From Candidatus Sumerlaeota bacterium (GTDB lineage: Bacteria; Sumerlaeota; Sumerlaeia; Sumerlaeales; Sumerlaeaceae): a stretch of 64,000 nucleotides of DNA. Shown here piece by piece: positions 56,560 through 64,000 of the stretch (its first letter is position 1; each line of letters opens with the position of its first letter). The stretch is taken from the NCBI GenBank assembly GCA_026398535.1, contig JAPLSQ010000081.1, forward strand, positions 1 through 64,000. Reading direction: 5' to 3'. The translations under genes were made by a program, and so were the position numbers. The notes under the pieces were generated by a model. The model had not been told where the DNA came from. It worked only from the letters and a program-made list of their open reading frames with translations, and did not search any database.

Positions 56560-57408
56560 TCATCCGCCGAGCGCAATCGGTTCAAAGCCAGGCGGCGGTT
56601 GAAGCTCGAAGATGCGCGCGGGCGGCGCCTCGTTGAGCCGCAACTCGTTCACTTGAAAAATGGCCTGCCCGCCCGTCATACCGAGCGTGGTCAAGAACCG
56701 GCTTGGCGCCACCCGCCCGCCATCGAGCAACTGGTAGCCCCAGTAATCGGTGCGCGAGATGACGCGACGCCCGACCCTGCGCTCGCGCGCGCTCACAAGA
56801 AGATCGCGCTTGCGCACAGAATAAATCTCGGAAGACCCATCAACAAAATCAAACCTGATCACATACTGTTCGCGGTTTGACGTCATCATGGGCGCCGGAT
56901 TCTCCGACAGGCGCCCAGACAGACTCTGATCGACAACGAGGTCGACCAGGAAATCCAGCGGATTCATCCCCGCGAGCAGATTGGGATTGTTGCGCAGCGC
57001 ATCGGCGCCGCCTGTATAATACCGGCGTTCCGGGAAGATGACAATACGCGCGTCGTTGCCGCGCAACATGACATCGAATATCGTGCCCACATCCTGCGAT
57101 CCGCGCGCGCGAATCTGATCGGGCAGCCTGGCGTATAGAAGCAACTGTAACTGCTGGCGCCCCGCGCCCTTGATGCCCGCGATAACCCCGATATTGGCCC
57201 GCAGCGAGCGCGCCGAAGGCTGCCGCGCCCCGATGCGCTCGCGAATCTGCGCCGCCGACAAGTTGCCCTCCTGAAGGGCCGGCAAAGGCGACTCAAACGC
57301 CGGCGCGCTCGTGTTCAGCCGCCCAAGACGCGCCTGACGGCACGACATCATGCATACCGACATGCAAAGAACAATCAGGACGTGAATGAAACGGGCATTC
57401 AATGGCAT
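56560..57408 (-). CDS. LolA/LolB-fold lipoprotein (DUF4292-like)
   Basis: The protein has 282 residues. The lipobox is CMMSC (Cys near residue 23), so it is a lipoprotein. The remainder is a single beta-rich domain: LRANIGVIAGIKGAGRQQLQLLLYARLPDQIRARG is a strand-rich start, then TIFDVMLRGNDARIVIFPERRYYTGGADAL and QYVIRFDFVDGSSEIYSVRKRDLLVSARERRV. This pattern is like the LolA/LolB or DUF4292 superfamily, which carries lipids or lipoproteins. It could be a partner of the LolA-like protein at the left of the window. It is translationally coupled to obgE. Confidence 0.68.
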   Translation of the reverse strand: MPLNARFIHVLIVLCMSVCMMSCRQARLGRLNTSAPAFESPLPALQEGNLSAAQIRERIGARQPSARSLRANIGVIAGIKGAGRQQLQLLLYARLPDQIRARGSQDVGTIFDVMLRGNDARIVIFPERRYYTGGADALRNNPNLLAGMNPLDFLVDLVVDQSLSGRLSENPAPMMTSNREQYVIRFDFVDGSSEIYSVRKRDLLVSARERRVGRRVISRTDYWGYQLLDGGRVAPSRFLTTLGMTGGQAIFQVNELRLNEAPPARIFELQPPPGFEPIALGG

Positions 57409-57530
57409 CTGCAGAACTCCTGGCCTCCGATGGGTTGTTTGTTGCCTTTATGTATTACGCCCCCCCCGAAGGGAAGCCGCATTAATAGCCGGGGGGTGAA
57501 ATCCCCGAACTGAATATCAACACAAGAGAT

Positions 57531-58097
57531 TCATTGGTAGACCTCGGGCTTAAGGACGCCCACGCATCCAATATTGCGGTAACGCTCCCTGTAATCCAGG
57601 CCGTAACCGACGACAAACTCATCCGGGATATCAAATCCGACATACTTGATCGGAGTCTTAAAGTTGCGCGGGCGTTTCTTATTTAAAAGGCAGCAGATTT
57701 CAAAACTGGCCGGCTCCTGGATTTTCAGCAGTTCGCAGACCACGCTGAGCGTGTGCCCGGTGTCGAGAATGTCCTCGACGAGCAGGATGTTTCTGCCGCG
57801 CAGATCGAGCTCGACATCCTTGGTGATGATGACTTTTCCTGTCGTGCTCGTGCCGCCGCGGTAACTTGACGCGCCGATGACATCGAAGCTGTGCGGAATG
57901 GTGATCGAGCGCATGAGATCGGCAAGGAAAACAATGCCCCCCTTGAGAATGTTGATCAGGACAAGCTGTTGGCCCGCGTAGTCCTCGCTGATCTGGCGGC
58001 CAAGCCGGGCCACCCGGTCAGCGATCTGCTCGCGCGTGAAAAGGATATGCGATAAATCGCCAAACAGCTCATTACTCGCATCAGGATTGTGTTGCAC
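57531..58097 (-). CDS. hpt: Hypoxanthine phosphoribosyltransferase
   Basis: The protein has 188 residues. The start is a GTG with GAGGTT nine bases upstream; the family length (about 180) agrees. PRPP-binding loop: ILLVEDILDTGHTLSVV. LVLINILKGGIVFLADLMRSI and SSYRGGTSTTGKVIITKD contain the other conserved loop residues. The C-terminal KYVGFDIPDEFVVGYGLDYRERYRNI is typical of bacterial Hpt. It salvages hypoxanthine and guanine in the cytosol. A C/G-rich inverted repeat lies after its end, but without a T-run. Confidence 0.95.
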   Translation of the reverse strand: MQHNPDASNELFGDLSHILFTREQIADRVARLGRQISEDYAGQQLVLINILKGGIVFLADLMRSITIPHSFDVIGASSYRGGTSTTGKVIITKDVELDLRGRNILLVEDILDTGHTLSVVCELLKIQEPASFEICCLLNKKRPRNFKTPIKYVGFDIPDEFVVGYGLDYRERYRNIGCVGVLKPEVYQ

Positions 58098-58230
58098 GAC
58101 TATGAACCTCGCGTTTTGGAAAAGATGAAAAGCAGATTTTCCGGATATGATTGTAAATCAAATACAAGCATCGCGTGAATGATTTGAAACCGCACACAAT
58201 TTTTGCCGTCTATTCGAAAGGATATTCACA

Positions 58231-58752
58231 GTGAACCGAGTTTTGCTGACTGTTGCGATCATCGCATTGACCTCCCTGGCTGATGCGCAGACTTACTCAA
58301 CCGATCCCATGAATAACATTGACAAGGGTTTTGCCATACCAAGACGGCAGAAAAAAACCACACCGACACCCACCGCCAGCAAACCTGGAGAAAACAAGCC
58401 GGCTGACAACAAACAGACCAAGGGAGCGGCTGGGGCAAAACCAGGGGCGAAAACACCACAAACGAAATCCTCGACCGGCAGAACATCATCAACAACGGCG
58501 CAACGGCGCCCACCCGCAGCCGCCGCCAAACCCGGCGCCAACGCCCCCGTTTCCGCGGGACAGGTCAAGCAGATCACGAAGGCATTCAACGAGTTCGCGC
58601 GCACACGCAAGGTCTTCTATGATGAGGACGAATTGGCGCAACAACCGGGTGTCGTCATACTTAATCCCCGCAGGTACAAGCCTGACGAAGAACCCGCACG
58701 GAGGACATCATCGCCGGTTAACACTGGTGAGGTCATCGCACGCCCCCTATGA
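58231..58752 (+). CDS. Small secreted low-complexity protein
   Basis: The protein has 173 residues. The start is a GTG with AAAGGA eight bases upstream. A signal peptide (VLLTVAIIALTSLADAQ) is followed by a Lys/Thr/Pro/Ala/Gly-rich region of about 90 residues that is surely disordered. The last 60 residues (QVKQITKAFNEFARTRKVFYDEDELAQQPGVVILNPRRYKPDE) look folded or at least conserved in style. I recognise no family. Its stop overlaps the convergent LPP20-like gene by six bases. Confidence 0.7.
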   Translation: MNRVLLTVAIIALTSLADAQTYSTDPMNNIDKGFAIPRRQKKTTPTPTASKPGENKPADNKQTKGAAGAKPGAKTPQTKSSTGRTSSTTAQRRPPAAAAKPGANAPVSAGQVKQITKAFNEFARTRKVFYDEDELAQQPGVVILNPRRYKPDEEPARRTSSPVNTGEVIARPL

Positions 58753-59304
58753 AACCGGAGGCACATCCGTTTCCAGAGGGGGAGGCGCGGGCGGCAGATA
58801 ATCGGGCGCATACTGGTTCTGCCCGAGAATGTCGGCAACAGGTTGCAACCGCGCCCGAACCCGCACCTCGTAATCGCCCGGCCGGATTTCGCCCATGCTG
58901 ACAACCTCGGCATGCTGGAGATAACCTTCGATCGAGCGCCTGACCGCGAGATTCTGCCGCATGACGGCATCAACCGTGACATTTTCATAGACGACCAGCT
59001 TTGCGATCCCGCTTTTCAGATTGGCAATGGCCGTCGTCTTGGCGCTCTGTCTGGCGTAGAGCTCGCGTTGAGAGCCCGCAAGATTCATGGGCAGATGGGC
59101 CGTTCCGGCAGCCTCAACAACTTGGCGCGACCACGCGAATTCGCCCGCGGCGGGCATAGCAGACTGCTGTTGAGCGCCCCAGCGGCCCCCATGCATGCCC
59201 ATGCTTGAACAACCGCTGATCAGAGTCGCAAGAACAATACACGAAACCACAAATCCGCATGACAACAAGGGCAACGGAGCTCGAACGTTATGTGTCAGGC
59301 TCAT
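58747..59304 (-). CDS. LPP20-like lipoprotein
   Basis: The protein has 185 residues from the ATG at 59304 (a TTG at 59322 is in frame). The hydrophobic stretch ends in the lipobox LISGC. The mature part AKTTAIANLKSGIAKLVVYENVTVDAVMRQNLAVRRSIEGYLQHAEVVSMGEIRPGDYEVRVRARL is like the LPP20 lipoprotein domain, which often occurs in flagellar and outer-membrane lipoproteins. The Pro-rich C-terminus (LPPAPPPLETDVPPV) is disordered. The cellular partner is unknown. Confidence 0.72.
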   Translation of the reverse strand: MSLTHNVRAPLPLLSCGFVVSCIVLATLISGCSSMGMHGGRWGAQQQSAMPAAGEFAWSRQVVEAAGTAHLPMNLAGSQRELYARQSAKTTAIANLKSGIAKLVVYENVTVDAVMRQNLAVRRSIEGYLQHAEVVSMGEIRPGDYEVRVRARLQPVADILGQNQYAPDYLPPAPPPLETDVPPVS

Positions 59305-59413
59305 TGACGCTGTTTTTCCCAAGTTAAACCTTGAAATTTCTCATATTTTCTAAAGACTATTCAACAACGGCTCGTATATTGGCTATCATATCAAATATGG
59401 CGGCATCCGGCAA

Positions 59414-60169
59414 ATGATCAGAGATAAATGTGCGATTGTGGTCGGCGCATCGTCGGGCATCGGTGAAGCGGCGGCGGTTCAGCTCGCGCGGCGCGGCTAC
59501 CGGGTCGCGCTCGTGGCGCGCCGTGAACATGAATTGCGAAAGATCGCCGAGAGGATCAACAGCCGCTCCCCGGCGGGAGAGGAGCGCGCGCTTGTCTTTG
59601 CCCATGATGTGACCCATTTTAACGAAGTTCCCGAGCTGTTCGACAGAATCGCGCAATCGCTGGGCGGCCTGACCCTCGTGGTCTATGCCGCGGGGGTCAT
59701 GCCGCGGGTGGAACCGGAGGAATATGATTTCTCCAAGGACCTGAAGATGGTCGAAGTCAACCTGCTCGGAATGATTGTATGGCTCAACGAGGCGGCCCAA
59801 TTGTTCACGCGTCTGCAGGCCGGAACAATTGTGGGCATCGGCTCGATCGCCGGCGACCGCGGACGCAAAGGCCAGCCAGTCTACAACACAAGCAAGGGCG
59901 CGCAGGCGATCTATCTCGAGACGCTGCGAAACCGCCTTGCGAAGCACAACGTGCGCGTCGTGACAATCAAACCTGGCTACATTGACACGCTCATGACGCG
60001 CGGCATGGGCAATCTTCTCTGGATGATCTCGGCGGAGGAGGCGGGGCGCCTGGTCGCCAACGCCGCTGAAACCGCGCGCGCGACAGTATATGTCCCCGCG
60101 CGCTGGCGCATCGTCGCATGGCTGCTCGTTCATATCCCATCGTTCATTTTCCGGCGATTGGATGCCTGA
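59414..60169 (+). CDS. dprE2: Short-chain dehydrogenase, DprE2-like
   Basis: The protein has 251 residues. The cofactor motif is VGASSGIGEAAAVQLARRG; the catalytic YxxxK is in YNTSKGAQAIYLETLRNRL with the Ser in IGSIAGDRG. TIKPGYIDTLMTRGMGNLLWMISAEEAGRLVANAAETARATVYVPARWRIVAWLLVHIPSFIFRRL matches the end of DprE2-type reductases. Beside DprE1, it would reduce the 2-keto intermediate to polyprenyl-phospho-arabinose. The assignment to DprE2 rests largely on that neighbour and the tail; SDR enzymes otherwise look alike. The stop is two bases before the DprE1 start. Confidence 0.8.
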   Translation: MIRDKCAIVVGASSGIGEAAAVQLARRGYRVALVARREHELRKIAERINSRSPAGEERALVFAHDVTHFNEVPELFDRIAQSLGGLTLVVYAAGVMPRVEPEEYDFSKDLKMVEVNLLGMIVWLNEAAQLFTRLQAGTIVGIGSIAGDRGRKGQPVYNTSKGAQAIYLETLRNRLAKHNVRVVTIKPGYIDTLMTRGMGNLLWMISAEEAGRLVANAAETARATVYVPARWRIVAWLLVHIPSFIFRRLDA

Positions 60170-60171
60170 TC

Positions 60172-61647
60172 ATGACTGAGCCGCCTGTCAATCCCGATCA
60201 GGCTCTGGGCCCCCGCCACTGGGCGCGCGTGGACGGCTGGGGCATGGCCGTGCGCTCCTTTGGATACCTTTTCCATCCCCGCACAGCCGATGAAATCAGG
60301 AACGTTTATGATCTCGCGCGCGGCGCCGGCAAAACAATCGTGCTGCGCGGCGCGGGACGAAGTTACGGAGATGCCGCCATCAACAACGAAGGCATCGTGC
60401 TCGATCTGTGCGGAATGGACCGCGTCATCTCATGGGAACCGGACACCGGCATCATCGAACTGGAACCTGGCGTGACAATCCAGAAGCTATGGCAGACCAT
60501 CATCGCCGACGGATACTGGCCGCCGGTCGTTTCCGGGACGATGCACACCACCATGGGCGGATGCGCCGCGATGAATGTGCACGGCAAAAACAACTTCAAA
60601 GTTGGCCCGTTTGGCGATCACATCATCGAATTCGACCTGCTTCTGCCTTCAGGTGAAATCCGCACATGCGACCGCGCCGGCAACGCGCGACTCTTTCACG
60701 CGGCCGTCAGCGGCTTCGGGATGCTCGGATGCTTCATACGCCTGAAGATGAAAATGAAAAAGGTCTGTTCGGGGCTGTTGCGCATCGAGGCTTTTCACAC
60801 CCGCAACCTTCAGGAGATGGTCGATGAGTTTGAGGACCGGGTCGCGGATGCCGACTACCTTGTCGGCTGGATTGACACGGTCGCGGGCGGCAGCGGGCTT
60901 GGCCGGGGCATTGTGCACCAAGCCAATTACCTGCGCGAAGGGGAGGACCCGCGCCCCGCGGATTCACTGACAATCAGCGCTCAGGAGCTTCCGGCGCACT
61001 TATTCGGCATCATGCCAAAATCGCTCATATATCTGCTGATGCGGCCGTTCATCAACAATCCTGGCGTGCGCCTGATCAATGCCAGCAAATACTGGAGCAG
61101 CCGGATCGCTCTGCGGGGGGCATGCTATTGCCAATCGCATGGGGCTTTTGCGTTTCTTCTCGATTATGTGCCCAACTGGAAACTCGCTTATGGGGCGGGA
61201 GGCTTGATTCAGTATCAGAGTTTCCTGCCGCGCGGGCGCGCCGTGGCTGCATTCGAAGCCATTTTGAGGGCGGCTCACTCGGCTGGTCTGCCGCCATATC
61301 TTGGCGTCTTCAAAAAACACCGGCCCGATCCGTTTCTGCTCACCCATGCGCTTGATGGCTACTCCCTTGCCATGGATTTCCGCGTGACAGCCTCAAACCG
61401 CCAGCGTCTGTGGAGCCTGGCCGGCGAACTTGATCAGATCGTGCTCGACAACGGCGGCAGATTTTATTTCGCCAAGGATGCCACACTCCAGCTTTGGTCA
61501 ATTGACAAATTCCTCCCGCCGGCCAACATCGAGGCATTCCTCGCGCTCAAACACGAGTGCGATCCGGAAAACATCCTGCAGAGCGATCTGTCAAAGCGGC
61601 TGTTCGGCAAGCGGTTCAGCGCCGAAGTCACGCAACAATCCTTGTGA
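60172..61647 (+). CDS. dprE1: FAD-dependent DprE1-like polyprenylphospho-ribose 2-oxidase
   Basis: The protein has 491 residues from the ATG at 60172 (an upstream in-frame ATG lies inside the SDR gene). FAD-binding motifs: VLRGAGRSYGDAAINNEG, the GTMHTTMGGCAAMNVHGKNNFK segment (PP-loop and His of the family), and C-terminal GGRFYFAKDATLQLWSIDKFLP. The latter Lys matches Lys418 of the mycobacterial enzyme. The position of mycobacterial Cys387 is Ala here (GYSLAMDFRV). It oxidises the 2'-hydroxyl of polyprenyl-phospho-ribose. It is translated right after the SDR gene. Confidence 0.86.
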   Translation: MTEPPVNPDQALGPRHWARVDGWGMAVRSFGYLFHPRTADEIRNVYDLARGAGKTIVLRGAGRSYGDAAINNEGIVLDLCGMDRVISWEPDTGIIELEPGVTIQKLWQTIIADGYWPPVVSGTMHTTMGGCAAMNVHGKNNFKVGPFGDHIIEFDLLLPSGEIRTCDRAGNARLFHAAVSGFGMLGCFIRLKMKMKKVCSGLLRIEAFHTRNLQEMVDEFEDRVADADYLVGWIDTVAGGSGLGRGIVHQANYLREGEDPRPADSLTISAQELPAHLFGIMPKSLIYLLMRPFINNPGVRLINASKYWSSRIALRGACYCQSHGAFAFLLDYVPNWKLAYGAGGLIQYQSFLPRGRAVAAFEAILRAAHSAGLPPYLGVFKKHRPDPFLLTHALDGYSLAMDFRVTASNRQRLWSLAGELDQIVLDNGGRFYFAKDATLQLWSIDKFLPPANIEAFLALKHECDPENILQSDLSKRLFGKRFSAEVTQQSL

Positions 61648-61708
61648 CCTCAAGTTGTGAATACCGCCAATGTCCCGCCTTTACCTAAAGCAATATTGGA
61701 GACATTGA

Positions 61709-62023
61709 ATGCCCATTTTTGACTTTTACACTGGCGATAAAAAGAAGGAATCCGATACCATGAGCACAGACACATCCGGCGAAACAAACGCCCCGGCTGC
61801 CGGGCATTTCACCAAGGTCGACGCGATCATCCAGCAGTTGCGTCCGTTCCTTCAATCCGACGGGGGCGATTGCGTGCTCATCAAGGTTGAGGACAGCATC
61901 GCCTACGTTCAGCTTACGGGCGCCTGCCACGGTTGCCCAAGCGCGCTCGCGACGCTCAAATCAGGCATCGAGGCGCGCGTGCGCGAGGCCATCCCCGAAA
62001 TCCAGGCTGTCGAGATGATCTGA
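61709..62023 (+). CDS. NifU-domain iron-sulfur cluster scaffold protein
   Basis: The protein has 104 residues. GGAG lies seven bases before the ATG at 61709; a second ATG 17 codons later is also possible. The NifU C-terminal (Nfu) domain is complete: QLRPFLQSDGGDCVLIKVEDSIAYVQLTGACHGCPSALATLKSGIEARVREAIPEIQAVEMI, with the two Cys of the CxxC cluster site (ACHGC). It delivers [4Fe-4S] clusters to target proteins. Hydrogenase and UDG in this window are examples of cluster-requiring proteins, but no specific link is shown. Confidence 0.93.
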   Translation: MPIFDFYTGDKKKESDTMSTDTSGETNAPAAGHFTKVDAIIQQLRPFLQSDGGDCVLIKVEDSIAYVQLTGACHGCPSALATLKSGIEARVREAIPEIQAVEMI

Positions 62024-62079
62024 TATGATGTCCGGCGCCGATCCCCATCAGACTTTGCGGTGATAAACATTCATCAATA

Positions 62080-62883
62080 ATGGGAAACGGTCTTTGCATC
62101 ACCACTGATTACTTGACCGATCATGGCGACCCTTCTCCCAGCCTGAGGCATATCGCCGATGCTGGATTCACGCACATCCACTGGTGCCACCACTGGAAAA
62201 CGGATTTCATCTATTCCCGGTGGGAAATCTCTCAGATAAGGCGGTGGCTTTCCGAATACGGCTTGCGATTGCTCGATCTCCATGGATCTGTCGGGCCGGA
62301 GAAAGACTGGACGTCGCTGCGGGACTATGAAAGGCTCGCCGGGGTTGAACTCGTGAAGAACCGCATTGAAATGACGGCGCGGCTCGGTGGCGAAGTCACA
62401 ATCATGCACATCCATGAATGGCCATGCTGCGAACCAGTTATGAAATCTCTGTCCGAGCTTGAGCCGTTTGCCAAAAAACGAAATGTGCGCATTGCCATAG
62501 AGAACGGCAAATTCAATGACATCCGCCATGTATTTTCGCGGTGGGCGCCGGACTTTCTGGGACTGTGCTATGATGCCGGCCACGGCAATATCGCCGGAGA
62601 CGGGCTGGATGAGCTGGAGCGCCTGAAAGACCGCCTGATATCAATTCATCTCCACGACAACGACAGCGGCGCGGATCAGCACAACCTGTTGTTTTCGGGC
62701 ACGGTGGACTGGGCGCGGCTCGCGGCGATCATCGCCCGATCATCTTATCACAAGTGCGCCAGCATGGAAGTCTCCATGGACAACGCGGCCATCTCAGACG
62801 AAACAGCTTTCCTCCAGTGCGCTTTCGACACGGGCATGCGCTTTTCGCAGATGATCGAGCATGAGAGATCGCGGAAACTCTGA
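62080..62883 (+). CDS. Xylose-isomerase-like TIM-barrel protein
   Basis: The protein has 267 residues. It is of the sugar-phosphate isomerase/epimerase type (AP-endonuclease family 2 fold): SLRHIADAGFTHIHWCHHW, LRLLDLHGSVGPEKDW, VTIMHIHEWP, VRIAIENGKFND (Glu ligand), LGLCYDAGHGNIAG (Asp/His) and LISIHLHDNDSGADQHNLLFSGTVDW (His-x-Asp). These supply the usual metal-binding Glu, Asp and His. The sugar or substrate is unknown. It is the last plus-strand gene before ubiD, with which it converges. Confidence 0.85.
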   Translation: MGNGLCITTDYLTDHGDPSPSLRHIADAGFTHIHWCHHWKTDFIYSRWEISQIRRWLSEYGLRLLDLHGSVGPEKDWTSLRDYERLAGVELVKNRIEMTARLGGEVTIMHIHEWPCCEPVMKSLSELEPFAKKRNVRIAIENGKFNDIRHVFSRWAPDFLGLCYDAGHGNIAGDGLDELERLKDRLISIHLHDNDSGADQHNLLFSGTVDWARLAAIIARSSYHKCASMEVSMDNAAISDETAFLQCAFDTGMRFSQMIEHERSRKL

Positions 62884-62991
62884 CGTGGAGCGTAAAATCC
62901 GCAATGGCGCCCAGACACTTTCATCACACTGACTCTTGGAGCAAACAAAGCCGCAGTAAGCTGCCGCAGTCCAAATGAATGCTGTTGCTTG

Positions 62992-64000
62992 TTATTCTAT
63001 CCCCAGCGTATTCCACATTTCATCCACGCGGCGTTTGACGTCGTTGCTCATGCGGATGATGTCAGGCCAGGGCCGGGTGTGCCCCTCGGCGGGGCCTTTT
63101 GTCGTCGCGTCGATGCCCATCTTGCCGCCATAACGCGGAAGCTGGCTTGCATGATCAAGGTCGTCAACGGGGCCGCGCACGATCTCAACATCGCGCGCGT
63201 AATCCACGCAGTTGCCCGCGCGCCACAACACCTCGCCATAATCGCGGATATTCACATCGTGATCCACGACGAGGATGAGCTTGGTGAACATCGCCTGACC
63301 CAGCCCCCAGACGCCGTGCATGATCTTGCGTGCGTGGCCCGGGTAACTCTTCTTCAGCGACACGATCATCAGGTTGTGGAAACAGCCGTGCACGGGCATG
63401 TGCATGTCCACTATTTCAGGAAACTGACGCCGTACGATGGGGATGAACAGCGACTCGATGGCCTCGCCGATATAGGCATCCTCCATGGGCGGCGCGCCGA
63501 CGATCGTATGCGGGTAAACGGGATCGCGCCGCATGCTCATCGCCGTGAGATGGAACACGGGATACATATCCGGAAGCGAGTAGTAACCCGTGTGGTCGCC
63601 GAAGGGGCCTTCAAGCCGCAGTTCGGCAGGGTCAACATAGCCTTCGAGCACGATGTCGGCCTCGGCGGGGATAAGCAGGTCGTTAGTGCGGCTTTTGACG
63701 ACGCGCGCGGGCGAGCCGCGCAGCAGACCCGCGAACATCATTTCGTTGATGTCGGGCGGCAGGGGCACGGCGGCGCTGAATATTTCCGCAGGGCCGCCGC
63801 CCACCGCGATCGTCACGGGAAGCTTCTCTCCGCGTTCGGCCATGCGGCGCAGATGCTCGGCGCCGCCTTTGTGCAGATGCCAGTGCATGCCGCATGTCTG
63901 GGCATCATAAACCTGAAGGCGGTACATGCCGCAATTCACGGCGCCGGTGCGCGGATCCCTCGAAAAAACCATCGGCAGCGTCAGGAAACGTCCGCCATCC
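62992..64000 (-). CDS. ubiD: UbiD-family decarboxylase, 5' end beyond window
   Basis: The frame is open to the right edge; residues upstream of the Met at 63972 (DGGRFLTLP, then Met) also fit the family, so the true start lies outside. Motifs: FSRDPRTGAVNCGMYRLQVYDAQTCGMHWHLHKGGAEHLRRM (prenyl-FMN and metal site), LLIPAEADIVLEGYVDPAELRLEGPFGDHTGYYSLPDMYPVFH (catalytic Glu), and MEDAYIGEAIESLFIPIVR. UbiD enzymes decarboxylate aromatic or unsaturated acids, for example 4-hydroxybenzoate derivatives in quinone synthesis, using prenylated FMN made by UbiX. UbiX is not in the window. Confidence 0.93.
   Translation of the reverse strand, partial: DGGRFLTLPMVFSRDPRTGAVNCGMYRLQVYDAQTCGMHWHLHKGGAEHLRRMAERGEKLPVTIAVGGGPAEIFSAAVPLPPDINEMMFAGLLRGSPARVVKSRTNDLLIPAEADIVLEGYVDPAELRLEGPFGDHTGYYSLPDMYPVFHLTAMSMRRDPVYPHTIVGAPPMEDAYIGEAIESLFIPIVRRQFPEIVDMHMPVHGCFHNLMIVSLKKSYPGHARKIMHGVWGLGQAMFTKLILVVDHDVNIRDYGEVLWRAGNCVDYARDVEIVRGPVDDLDHASQLPRYGGKMGIDATTKGPAEGHTRPWPDIIRMSNDVKRRVDEMWNTLGIE

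Noticed and set aside
57409..57530. C/G-rich inverted repeat after hpt as a terminator
   Set aside because: There is no T-run on either strand and the long loop makes the pairing weak.

Overview
The window reads as one contiguous stretch of a Gram-negative (diderm) bacterial chromosome of moderately high G+C. Outer-membrane biogenesis genes are present: lolA, an LptE-like lipoprotein, lpxI, a heptosyltransferase and several lipoproteins. There is a prepilin-like protein of the kind common in PVC-group, Sumerlaeota and Hydrogenedentota genomes, and two exosortase-associated (TIGR04073-type) proteins. I suspect a member of one of those poorly cultured phyla, but nothing here fixes the taxonomy. 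I found no rRNA, tRNA, CRISPR array, transposase or phage gene. Coding density is high and ATGA stop/start overlaps are frequent.

Layout. 1-3.4 kb: a minus-strand envelope operon (lolA, lptE-like, PHP phosphoesterase, K+ channel cut by the left edge). 3.4-10.5 kb: a GT-C-like membrane protein, a GH4 glycosidase, a tiny Cys/Pro-rich secreted protein, a membrane protein with a spermidine-synthase domain, and a HAD hydrolase. 10.7-15 kb: rpsO and a two-gene signalling operon (hybrid kinase plus receiver-PP2C phosphatase). 15-21.3 kb: M20 dipeptidase, a secreted helical-repeat protein, a YqhD-like iron alcohol dehydrogenase and a zinc alcohol dehydrogenase. 21.5-27.5 kb: a Pro/Ala-rich single-pass protein and three paralogous secreted proteins with a HEAT-repeat protein among them. 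28-31 kb: three glycosyltransferases. 31-38.6 kb: pta, coaD, a ROK regulator, an Eis-like acetyltransferase, a pseudopilin, a UbiA-type phosphoribosyltransferase, accA and a family-4 uracil-DNA glycosylase. 38.6-47.9 kb: a TPR protein, rpoN, lpxI, an orphan zinc-binding protein, the TIGR04073 pair, rbfA, sixA, an RsbW-GNAT fusion and an M23-type peptidase. 48-55.4 kb: a secreted BNR-repeat protein and the complete hoxEFUYHW operon. 55.5-64 kb: obgE, a LolA/LolB-like lipoprotein, hpt, an LPP20-like lipoprotein, a DprE2/DprE1 pair, a NifU-domain protein, a TIM-barrel isomerase and ubiD cut by the right edge.

How the genes work together. The hox operon encodes a bidirectional, NAD-linked [NiFe] hydrogenase with its own endopeptidase, pointing to fermentative or redox-balancing hydrogen metabolism; pta and the two alcohol dehydrogenases fit that picture. 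The UbiA-type protein and the DprE1/DprE2 pair together suggest synthesis of a polyprenyl-phospho-arabinofuranose sugar donor for envelope glycans, and a GT-C membrane protein and GT2/GT4/GT9 enzymes are also encoded.

The least explained content is the three-member secreted family at 23.6-27.5 kb, and a set of dispersed 9-10 bp short tandem repeats. The repeats lie at gene ends, and one type runs into the reading frames of pta, accA and the uracil-DNA glycosylase.
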